Below are positions 1 through 5,903 of a DNA stretch of 7,834 bases, in pieces (position 1 is the first letter of the stretch; every line of letters begins with the position of its first letter). A program made the position numbers and the translations under genes. The notes beneath the pieces are model-generated. The model was not told the origin of the DNA, searched no databases, and saw only the letters and a program-made list of their open reading frames with translations. Source of the DNA: an uncultured Eubacteriales bacterium (lineage in GTDB: Bacteria > Bacillota > Clostridia > Lachnospirales > CAG-274); contig CABVEG010000073.1 in NCBI GenBank assembly GCA_902497185.1, positions 1 through 7,834 of the forward strand, read 5' to 3'.

Positions 1-660
1 TAGGCATCCTGCTACACCTGCAAAAAATGCTGATATAACAAATGCCGCAATTTTGTAGTATACAACACTAACACCAACAGATTCAGCTGCTATTACATTG
101 TCCCTTATAGATTTAATGGCTCTGCCGTGTTTTGAATTAATAAGGTTTGCAATTACTAAAATTGTAATTATTGTTAAAACATAAGCCATAATATAATTGC
201 TGGATTTATCTATACCCTTTAATCCTCCTGAACCTCCCAAGAAATCAAGGGAATTAAAAACTGAACGTATAATTTCACCAAAGCCAAGAGTTACAATAGC
301 AAGATAGTCACCCTTTAACCTGAGAGCAGGTATACCTATTATAAGACCAAATACAGCTGCTGTAAAACCGCCTATAAGGAAAGCAATAGGAAGCTCAACC
401 ATAGCAGGAAGGTTTGCATGAACAGTAAACAGACAGCCTGCATAAGCTCCAACTGACATAAATCCTGCATGACCTAAAGAAAGCTCACCTAAAAAGCCTA
501 CAATAAGATTAAGAGAAACCGCAAGCATAATATTTACGCCTATAGGAACAAGCAAGCCCTGATATTGTCTGCTTAAAACTCCTGCATTTACCAAAGCAAA
601 AAGGGCTATAAATATTACAACAGCAATTATTAAATAAACAATATTCTTTTTATTCTTCAT
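1..660 (-). CDS. livM: LivM-type branched-chain amino acid ABC permease (3' end off left edge)
   Basis: One of two membrane permeases of a LivJHMGF-type high-affinity importer for leucine, isoleucine and valine. The frame is open for 220 codons from ATG 660 to base 1, so roughly the last quarter of the protein is missing. Family marks are visible: a basic start (MKNKK) and first membrane helix at about residues 7-26, SLGHAGF at 61-67, GIPALRLKGDYLA at 109-121 followed by TLGFGE at 124-129, and the EAA-like cytoplasmic loop that contacts the ATPase at about 178-200 (HGRAIKSIRDN, then AAESVGV). AGGGTGG at 666-672 is the ribosome binding site, 5 nt before the ATG. The gene starts 13 bp after the livH stop, so the two are surely cotranscribed. 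The ATPase genes livG and livF are expected to the left. The family call is very secure; the exact substrate within the branched-chain or related amide group is inferred. Confidence 0.96.
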   Translation of the reverse strand, partial: MKNKKNIVYLIIAVVIFIALFALVNAGVLSRQYQGLLVPIGVNIMLAVSLNLIVGFLGELSLGHAGFMSVGAYAGCLFTVHANLPAMVELPIAFLIGGFTAAVFGLIIGIPALRLKGDYLAIVTLGFGEIIRSVFNSLDFLGGSGGLKGIDKSSNYIMAYVLTIITILVIANLINSKHGRAIKSIRDNVIAAESVGVSVVYYKIAAFVISAFFAGVAGCL

Positions 661-673
661 AATAACCACCCTT

Positions 674-1561
674 TTAAACCTTTGTAATTTTCTTTTTACC
701 AAGTATGCCTGTCGGTTTGACCAAAAGTACAATAATTAACACACCAAATACAATGGCATCTGATAAGTTTGTAGATATATAAGCCTTTGATAAGCTCTCA
801 ATAATCCCCAATATAACACCGCCAAGCATAGCACCCGGTATTGAACCAATACCTCCAAGTACAGCAGCTACAAATGCCTTAATACCAGGAAGTGCACCTG
901 TGTATGGATCAACATAACCGTAAGAGCTTACAAATAAAACACCTGCTACTGCTGCAAGAGCTGAACCTATGGCAAATGTAAGTGAAATTGTTGCATTAAC
1001 ATTAATACCCATAAGCTCCGCTGCGCCCTTATCCTCAGATACAGCAAGCATAGCCTTACCTACTCTGGTACAATTAATAAATAAAGACAGACAAATCATT
1101 ATAAGTACAGTGATTCCAATAACAATCAGTGCAACCCCTGATAAATCAATATTACCAACTCGAATACTGTTAAGTGCTACTACTGAAGGTACCTTTCTGG
1201 CATTAGAACCAAAAATAAGCAATGCTACACTCTGCAAAAAGAAACTGACACCAATAGCTGTAATAAGAACAGCAAGAGGTGATGCAGCTCTCAACGGCTT
1301 ATAAGCAATTTTCTCAATAGTTACTCCAAGGACCGTACATACTATAATACTGGCAGCAATAGCCGCAGCAGGCGACATTCCAAGTGTGGAACATACAACA
1401 GCCACTGTATATGCACCAACCATAATAATATCACCGTGAGCAAAGTTAAGCATTTTAGCAATACCATAAACCATTGTATAACCAAGAGCCATTAGGGCAT
1501 AAACACTGCCTAAACTTAAACCATTTATAAACTGTTGAATAAATGTAACTAAACCTTGCAA
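674..1561 (-). CDS. livH: LivH-type branched-chain amino acid ABC permease
   Basis: Partner permease of LivM, forming the transmembrane pore of the branched-chain amino acid importer. The protein has 295 residues from a TTG start, normal for LivH (about 290-310). It is very hydrophobic, with typical motifs: INGLSLGSVYALMALGYT at 12-29, NFAHGD at 39-44, YKPLRAASPLAVLITAIG at 87-104, an EAA-like loop at about 166-187 (RVGKAM, then GAAELMGIN), LGGIGSIPGAMLGG at 225-238 and a C-terminal KPTGILG. The frame stays open for 31 more codons upstream, but that stretch runs through a terminator hairpin and lacks a ribosome binding site. TTG 1561 sits 7 nt after a perfect AAAGGAGG and matches the usual LivH N-terminus, so I chose it. 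It lies 104 bp after livJ, behind a terminator, and 13 bp before livM. Confidence 0.95.
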   Translation of the reverse strand: MQGLVTFIQQFINGLSLGSVYALMALGYTMVYGIAKMLNFAHGDIIMVGAYTVAVVCSTLGMSPAAAIAASIIVCTVLGVTIEKIAYKPLRAASPLAVLITAIGVSFFLQSVALLIFGSNARKVPSVVALNSIRVGNIDLSGVALIVIGITVLIMICLSLFINCTRVGKAMLAVSEDKGAAELMGINVNATISLTFAIGSALAAVAGVLFVSSYGYVDPYTGALPGIKAFVAAVLGGIGSIPGAMLGGVILGIIESLSKAYISTNLSDAIVFGVLIIVLLVKPTGILGKKKITKV

Positions 1562-1568
1562 AACTTTT

Positions 1569-1576
1569 CCTCCTTT
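1569..1576 (-). promoter_or_regulatory. Ribosome binding site that fixes the livH TTG start
   Basis: On the minus strand this reads AAAGGAGG, fully complementary to the 16S rRNA 3' end, 7 nt before TTG 1561. The only nearby ATG (1577-1579) lies directly upstream of this site, has no ribosome binding site of its own and would make the site part of the coding region. This favours the TTG start. Confidence 0.85.
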
Positions 1577-1600
1577 CATTAAATCAAAAAACATTACTAT

Positions 1601-1640
1601 AAAAACAAGATAGCATTGAAGAATAACTCCAATGCTATCT
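1601..1640 (-). terminator. Intrinsic terminator between livJ and livH
   Basis: Read on the minus strand, arms at 1640-1630 and 1618-1608 form a perfect 11-bp stem (AGATAGCATTG pairs with CAATGCTATCT). Three more pairs inside (one of them G-U) extend it to 14 bp around a 5-nt loop, TTATT. The stem is followed at once by TGTTTTT (1607-1601), a proper U-tract. It begins 25 bp after the livJ stop and ends 25 bp before the livH ribosome binding site. Placed inside an obvious operon, it probably terminates only part of the transcripts, giving more binding protein than permease, a layout common in ABC importer operons. The partial read-through is inferred. A separate livH promoter is the alternative, but I see none. 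Confidence 0.85.
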
Positions 1641-1665
1641 AAAAATAAAATCAATTACCTGTTAA

Positions 1666-2796
1666 TTACTCTGCTGTATAAGCACCGTCCTGAATAACAG
1701 CAACCTTAGCAGACTTAGTTGGCTCACCGCTTGCATCAAATGTCATTTCACCGGTAAGACCATCAACAGTAATTTGAGTCATAGCCGCAATTAACGCCTC
1801 ACTTGAAGTATCTCCTGCCTTTTCAATAGCAAGCTTAATAGCGTATACAGCATCATAGCTGTCAGCAGCAAACTGATCAGGTTCAGCATTGTATGCAGTC
1901 TTATAAGCTTCAACAAACTTCTGAATCTTAGGGTCAGTATCAGTTGAAATAAATGGTGTTAAGAAAGTAGCACCGTTAATATTTGTTGTGTCACCGTTTA
2001 ACTGCTTGATAACACCGTCCCAGCCATCACAGCCAAAGTATGGTAAATTAATACCTAAAGCAGCAGCCTGGTCAGTAACATAGGCTACCTCTGTATAATA
2101 GAAAGGTAAGAAAATACAGTCAGCATCTGATGACTGAACCTTTGTAAGCTGAGTTTTAAAGTCAACATCGCCGGCAGTAAATGACTCATCTACTACAACA
2201 GAGCCGCCAAGATCCTTAAACTTAGCTACAAAAGCATCATGAATACCCTTGCTGTATTCATCACCATTGTTATAGATAACAGCTACGTTCTTATAACCCT
2301 TATCTGTTATGTACTGTGCCATTGTTTCACCCTGTAACGGGTCAGTAAAACAAATTCTGAAAGCATTGTCAGTCTTAGTACAATCAGCAGCAGAACCACT
2401 AGGTGTAATCTGGAGTACACCATCAGCCTCACTTGCTGCACTAACTGCAATAGAACAACCGCTTGTTGTAGAACCAACAATAGCCTGTGCACCCTGATCC
2501 ATAAGTGTATTATAAGCATTTACAGACTTTTCTTCATCACACTCATCATCTTCAAACAATAACTCAAACTGCATACCATTTACACCGCCTGCAGCGTTGA
2601 TTTCATCAACAGCAATCTGTGCACCATTTTTAACGGATATACCATAACTTGCAGCATCACCTGTAAGAGGTCCGATACCACCAATCTTAAATGTACCGCC
2701 TTCTGCAGAATCACTGCCTGCATTACTGCCACAGCCTGCAAATGAAACAGTCATTAATCCGGCTGTTAATAAAGCTAAAACATTCTTTAACTTCAT
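1666..2796 (-). CDS. livJ: Branched-chain amino acid ABC substrate-binding lipoprotein (LivJ/LivK type)
   Basis: Extracellular ligand-binding protein that captures branched-chain amino acids and delivers them to LivHM. It has 376 residues and belongs to the type I periplasmic-binding fold (Peripla_BP_6). A lipoprotein signal is clear: basic MKLK, a hydrophobic stretch to residue 19, then FAGC with Cys22 as the lipidated residue, and a Gly/Ser/Asn-rich linker. The mature part opens with IGGIGPLTGDAASYG (38-52), typical of the family. A ligand-site region follows with VGSTTSG at 107-113 and TPSGSA at 131-136. Six further cysteines (86, 114, 139, 149, 227, 256) are more than usual for this fold. 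The frame could start at GTG 2805, but that codon overlaps the ribosome binding site, so ATG 2796 is preferred. The gene lies 80 bp after the IspH-S1 gene and heads the liv genes. Exact ligand preference (Leu/Ile/Val or a related amide) cannot be read from sequence. Confidence 0.94.
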   Translation of the reverse strand: MKLKNVLALLTAGLMTVSFAGCGSNAGSDSAEGGTFKIGGIGPLTGDAASYGISVKNGAQIAVDEINAAGGVNGMQFELLFEDDECDEEKSVNAYNTLMDQGAQAIVGSTTSGCSIAVSAASEADGVLQITPSGSAADCTKTDNAFRICFTDPLQGETMAQYITDKGYKNVAVIYNNGDEYSKGIHDAFVAKFKDLGGSVVVDESFTAGDVDFKTQLTKVQSSDADCIFLPFYYTEVAYVTDQAAALGINLPYFGCDGWDGVIKQLNGDTTNINGATFLTPFISTDTDPKIQKFVEAYKTAYNAEPDQFAADSYDAVYAIKLAIEKAGDTSSEALIAAMTQITVDGLTGEMTFDASGEPTKSAKVAVIQDGAYTAE

Positions 2797-2804
2797 TATT
2801 CCCA

Positions 2805-2812
2805 CTCCTTTT
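2805..2812 (-). promoter_or_regulatory. Ribosome binding site that fixes the livJ start
   Basis: On the minus strand this reads AAAAGGAG, 8 nt before ATG 2796. The in-frame GTG at 2805-2803 begins with the last G of this site and so cannot use it. This removes three spurious N-terminal residues and leaves a standard lipoprotein signal beginning MKLKN. Confidence 0.85.
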
Positions 2813-2837
2813 AAATTTTGATAAATTGAATTACATT

Positions 2838-2861
2838 GACGGCACTTATTTAAGTACCGCC
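2838..2861 (-). other. Stable hairpin between the IspH-S1 gene and livJ, possible weak terminator
   Basis: Arms 2861-2852 and 2847-2838 pair over 10 bp (two G-U pairs on the minus strand) around a 4-nt loop, AAAT. The stem is much richer in G+C than its surroundings. It starts 15 nt after the IspH-S1 stop codon. The bases after it on the minus strand (AATGTAATTC) are not a U-tract, so it is a poor intrinsic terminator. It could instead protect or process mRNA ends, or separate the two transcription units. No convincing -35/-10 pair was found in the 80-bp gap. Confidence 0.45.
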
Positions 2862-2876
2862 AAATAATTTTATAAA

Positions 2877-4817
2877 TTACTCTGCATCTGCCTCTTCAGC
2901 TTCCTCAACCTTTTGAGCCTTATTAGGCTTTTCAAGAGTTTCCTTAATGCTTAAGCTAATCTTCTTAGCATCTAAATCAAGCTCAGTAACCTTAGCCTGA
3001 ATTTCCTGACCAATAGTTAATTCATCCTCAGGTTTTTCAACGTGCTTATAAGCAATCTGAGAAATGTGAACTAAACCGTCAACACCTTCTTCAAGCTCAA
3101 CAAATGCACCGAAAGGTACCATTCTTACTACCTTACCTGTAACCACATTGCCTACTGCATACTTAGTTTCAGCAGTTTTCCAAGGATCTGCATTTAAATC
3201 CTTAAGAGATAAAGAAATCTTGCCCTTTTCAGGATTTACATCAAGCACTGTAACAGTTACGGCATCACCAACGCTTAATACATCAGTAACCTTCTTTACT
3301 CTGCCCCAGCTCATTTCAGAAATATGGATAAGACCATCAACACCGCCAAGATCAACAAAAGCACCAAAATCTACAATTCTGCTAACCTTGCCTTCAATTT
3401 TATCCCCAACTTTGATTGAAGCAAATACTTCAGCCTTCTTTGCATCAATTTCTTTCTGGGCAAGAGCCTTTCTACCTACAACAATTCTTCTCTTTGACTT
3501 ATCAAATTCAAGAACCTCAAAAGCAAATTCCTTACCTATAAATGTTGATAAATCCTCAACATATCTGTTAGAAATCTGTGAAGATGGCACAAATACTCTG
3601 GCACCGTTTACCATAGCAATTAAACCACCCTTAACCTGCTCAGTAACCTTACCTGTAACAGGTGTACCGTTATTGAATGCTTCCTCAATAACAACATAAT
3701 TCTTATCAGCATCAACCTTCTTCTTAGAAAGCTGAACATTACCTTCACCATCATTAACTCTGATAACAAATACTTCAATTTCGTCGCCAGGATTAACAAC
3801 CTCAGCAGGATTAACATTTGCATCGTCAGAAAATTCTGATCTTGCAATAATACCATCAGACTTATATCCTAAATTAACTGACACCTCACCGGTATCTGAT
3901 ACACTAATTACAGTACCCTTAACAATCTGACCTGTTCTTAATGTAACTAAAGAATCGTCAAGCATCTCCTCAAAAGATTTGTTTTCCATTTCACTCATAG
4001 CGTTTACTGCCTCCTTTATTATGACCGATGGCGTAGATGCACCGGCGGTTATCCCCATTGTAACATTTTTTTTAATATTTTGCAACTCTAAATCGCAAAT
4101 TCTTTCACATAAATAAACATTTTTACAATAATTTTTACTTATTTCATATAATTTTCTTGTATTTGAGCTGCTTTTGTCGCCCAAAACAATCATTTGGTCG
4201 GCAATTTTGGCAATTTCAACTGCCTCCTTCTGCCTATCGCCCGTAGCAGAACATATTGTTCTGAAAACTTCTATATTATCACTTTTTTCTTTAAGACAAG
4301 CAATAATACTTTCAAACACATCAGTCTGAAATGTTGTCTGAACAACCAAAGCGTACTCGGTATTTTTGTCTATGGCAACACTTTCTGCCTCTTCCAGAGA
4401 ATTAATTGTCATAGCAGTGTTATTACACCAACCGTTTATTCCTATAATTTCAGGATGTGTTTTGTTTCCCACAATCATAATGCTCTTACCCTTATTATAA
4501 TTATCTCTGACTATATTATGAATTTTTTTTACAAATGGACAGGTGCAATCCGTATATGTCAGACCTCTGTCCTCAATAGCCTTGTAGACACTTGGGGGAA
4601 CTCCGTGGGAACGAATTATAATTTCACCTTCTTTTACTTCATCAAGGTTTTCTATTACATGAACACCTTTGCTGTCAAGGTCACCTGTAACCTCCTTATT
4701 GTGAATTATAGGGCCGTAGGTATATATATCCTTTTGACCTGCTTTACTGTAAGCATAGTCAACAGCCCTTTTAACACCAAAGCAAAATCCGGCTGACTTA
4801 GCGAGAATAATTTCCAT
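2877..4817 (-). CDS. ispH: Fusion of 4-hydroxy-3-methylbut-2-enyl diphosphate reductase (IspH) and ribosomal protein S1
   Basis: The 646-residue protein joins two cytoplasmic proteins. Residues 1-273 are IspH, the [4Fe-4S] enzyme that makes IPP and DMAPP from HMBPP in the last MEP-pathway step. The cluster cysteines are present (Cys12 in GFCFGVKRAV, Cys93 in CTCP, Cys189 in RTICSATGDRQ), as are substrate residues His39, His71, His121, Glu123 and SSNT at 217-220. Residues about 295-366, 384-451, 469-538 and 556-625 are four S1 RNA-binding repeats. The last two are the most canonical (DFGAFVDL and LIHISEM; PFGAFVEL and LVHIS). The tail is acidic, with six acidic residues in the last nine. The ATG is preceded by GGAGG (4823-4827) at 5 nt. 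This fusion is known in Clostridia. The gene lies 39 bp after aroH-cmk, keeping the widespread cmk-rpsA order. An internal ribosome binding site lies at the domain boundary. Confidence 0.97.
   Translation of the reverse strand: MEIILAKSAGFCFGVKRAVDYAYSKAGQKDIYTYGPIIHNKEVTGDLDSKGVHVIENLDEVKEGEIIIRSHGVPPSVYKAIEDRGLTYTDCTCPFVKKIHNIVRDNYNKGKSIMIVGNKTHPEIIGINGWCNNTAMTINSLEEAESVAIDKNTEYALVVQTTFQTDVFESIIACLKEKSDNIEVFRTICSATGDRQKEAVEIAKIADQMIVLGDKSSSNTRKLYEISKNYCKNVYLCERICDLELQNIKKNVTMGITAGASTPSVIIKEAVNAMSEMENKSFEEMLDDSLVTLRTGQIVKGTVISVSDTGEVSVNLGYKSDGIIARSEFSDDANVNPAEVVNPGDEIEVFVIRVNDGEGNVQLSKKKVDADKNYVVIEEAFNNGTPVTGKVTEQVKGGLIAMVNGARVFVPSSQISNRYVEDLSTFIGKEFAFEVLEFDKSKRRIVVGRKALAQKEIDAKKAEVFASIKVGDKIEGKVSRIVDFGAFVDLGGVDGLIHISEMSWGRVKKVTDVLSVGDAVTVTVLDVNPEKGKISLSLKDLNADPWKTAETKYAVGNVVTGKVVRMVPFGAFVELEEGVDGLVHISQIAYKHVEKPEDELTIGQEIQAKVTELDLDAKKISLSIKETLEKPNKAQKVEEAEEADAE
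3996..4017 (-). promoter_or_regulatory. Internal ribosome binding site and ATG at the IspH/S1 boundary
   Basis: Within the fusion gene, the minus strand carries a perfect AAAGGAGG (4017-4010), then 11 nt, then ATG 3998-3996, in frame (Met274). Initiation here would yield a 373-residue protein starting MSEMENKSFEEM and holding all four S1 repeats, about the length of free-standing S1 homologues such as B. subtilis YpfD (about 380). The spacing is a little long but within the range used by Gram-positive bacteria. The AAGGAG part also encodes Lys-Glu in the conserved IspH C-terminus, so coincidence is possible. Use in vivo is inferred. Confidence 0.5.
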
Positions 4818-4856
4818 TTTTACCTCCGTTATTTGCTCTAAGGATAAACTGAAACA

Positions 4857-5888
4857 TTAATCAGTTTTACCTTTTATAAGCTCCAAAATTTTATTTTTCA
4901 CCTGCTCTATTGTCAATCCTGTCGTATCAATTACCACAGCATCCTCTGCAACAGAGAGAGGATTTACCTTTCTGTTTTTGTCATAATCATCTCTTTGGAT
5001 GATTTCTTTAATTATATTATTATAATCGAAGGAAATACCCTTCTCACTAAGCTCATTACAACGTCTTTTAGCTCTTTCCTCAACATCTGCATCAAGATAA
5101 ATCTTTATCCTTGCATTTTTGAGTACATTTGTACCAATATCCCTGCCATCCATAACAACCCTGTTATTAGTTGCAAGATTTCTCTGTAATTCAACAAGAA
5201 GTTCTCTTACCTCAGGTATAGCTGCAACCTTTGACGCAGCCTCTGCAACAGGCTGAGTTCTGATTTCATCCGTCACATCATTACCGTTTAAGAAAATTCT
5301 CTGAATACCATTTTCAAACTCAATATTTATATCAATTAAAGGCAACGCCTTTATAATATTTTCATTATCTAAAATACTTATATCATTATTTAAACAATAA
5401 AGACCTACTGTTCTATACATAGCGCCCGTATCTACATATATATAGCCTAATTCTTTAGAAATAAGCTTTGCTACGGTACTTTTACCTGAACCTGCCGGTC
5501 CGTCAATAGCCACTGCCTCAATTTTACTTTTTTTGACTATATCAGGTCTTAATCTTTCAGCACCCTTTAGATAGATATGCTTCATTTCTTTCTGTTTCTT
5601 ATCCGTTTCAACATTTACGGCAACTCTTACACACATTTCAAGACTACCGACAACATAAAGCTCCTGAACACACATAAGGGCAGCGTCCACAATACCTATT
5701 TCTCTTGCTGCAACGGCTGGATATGCTGCATCTAAATCTCTTGTGCAAGTAAAAAGCACAGATACAATATCTTCTATATTCAAATTATTTGCTCTTATTA
5801 TTTCATTTAGCATTAATTTTGTATTTTCCCAAATACAAGCCTTACTGTTTTCCTCAACAGTAACAGCACCTCGAATACAACAATTCAT
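4857..5888 (-). CDS. cmk: Fusion of AroH-type chorismate mutase and cytidylate (CMP/dCMP) kinase
   Basis: The 343-residue protein has two complete cytoplasmic enzyme domains. Residues 1-118 match the AroH class of chorismate mutase (chorismate to prephenate, for Phe and Tyr). Residues matching the B. subtilis AroH active site are all present: Arg6 (IRGAVTVEE), Tyr56, Arg62, Cys73, Glu76 (CVQE), Arg88 (CVRV), Tyr106 and Arg114 (LRPD). Residues 122-343 are a full-length CMP kinase: P-loop GPAGSGKST at 130-138, YVDTGAMYR at 151-159, MDGRDIGT at 246-253, LDADVEERAKRR at 265-276 and RDDYDKNRKVNPL at 299-311. It phosphorylates CMP and dCMP with ATP. The linker is only a few residues (VKKSK). There is no internal start with a ribosome binding site before the kinase, so the kinase should always be made as the fusion. 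The frame could open at TTG 5909, but ATG 5888 follows an ideal ribosome binding site. The gene starts 14 bp after the oxidoreductase stop. Confidence 0.95.
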   Translation of the reverse strand: MNCCIRGAVTVEENSKACIWENTKLMLNEIIRANNLNIEDIVSVLFTCTRDLDAAYPAVAAREIGIVDAALMCVQELYVVGSLEMCVRVAVNVETDKKQKEMKHIYLKGAERLRPDIVKKSKIEAVAIDGPAGSGKSTVAKLISKELGYIYVDTGAMYRTVGLYCLNNDISILDNENIIKALPLIDINIEFENGIQRIFLNGNDVTDEIRTQPVAEAASKVAAIPEVRELLVELQRNLATNNRVVMDGRDIGTNVLKNARIKIYLDADVEERAKRRCNELSEKGISFDYNNIIKEIIQRDDYDKNRKVNPLSVAEDAVVIDTTGLTIEQVKNKILELIKGKTD

Positions 5889-5897
5889 TTGTATTCT

Positions 5898-5903
5898 CCT
5901 CCT
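5898..5903 (-). promoter_or_regulatory. Ribosome binding site that fixes the aroH-cmk start
   Basis: AGGAGG on the minus strand, 9 nt before ATG 5888. Its first base is the last base of the TAA stop codon of the upstream oxidoreductase gene (5905-5903), so termination and reinitiation are probably coupled. Starting at the upstream TTG (5909) would put this site inside the coding region and add seven residues that AroH proteins do not have. Confidence 0.85.

Noticed and set aside
969..1304. 111-codon open frame on the plus strand opposite livH
   Set aside because: Mirror of the LivH membrane helices; no independent support.
1562..1654. 31-residue N-terminal extension of LivH
   Set aside because: It runs through the terminator stem and U-tract and has no ribosome binding site; the TTG at 1561 has an ideal one.
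2868..2873. TATAAA on the minus strand as a livJ -10 box
   Set aside because: There is no -35-like hexamer at 16-18 nt upstream (that stretch is the GA-rich end of the S1 reading frame), and such A/T hexamers are frequent here.
3148..3699. 183-codon open frame on the plus strand opposite the S1 repeats
   Set aside because: Antisense shadow of strongly conserved S1 codons; it is Thr/Ser/Leu-rich low-information sequence with no domain.
4194..4796. 200-codon open frame on the plus strand opposite ispH
   Set aside because: It lies wholly within the conserved IspH domain on the other strand, has no recognisable family or ribosome binding site, and its composition is what the reverse complement of an AT-rich gene gives.
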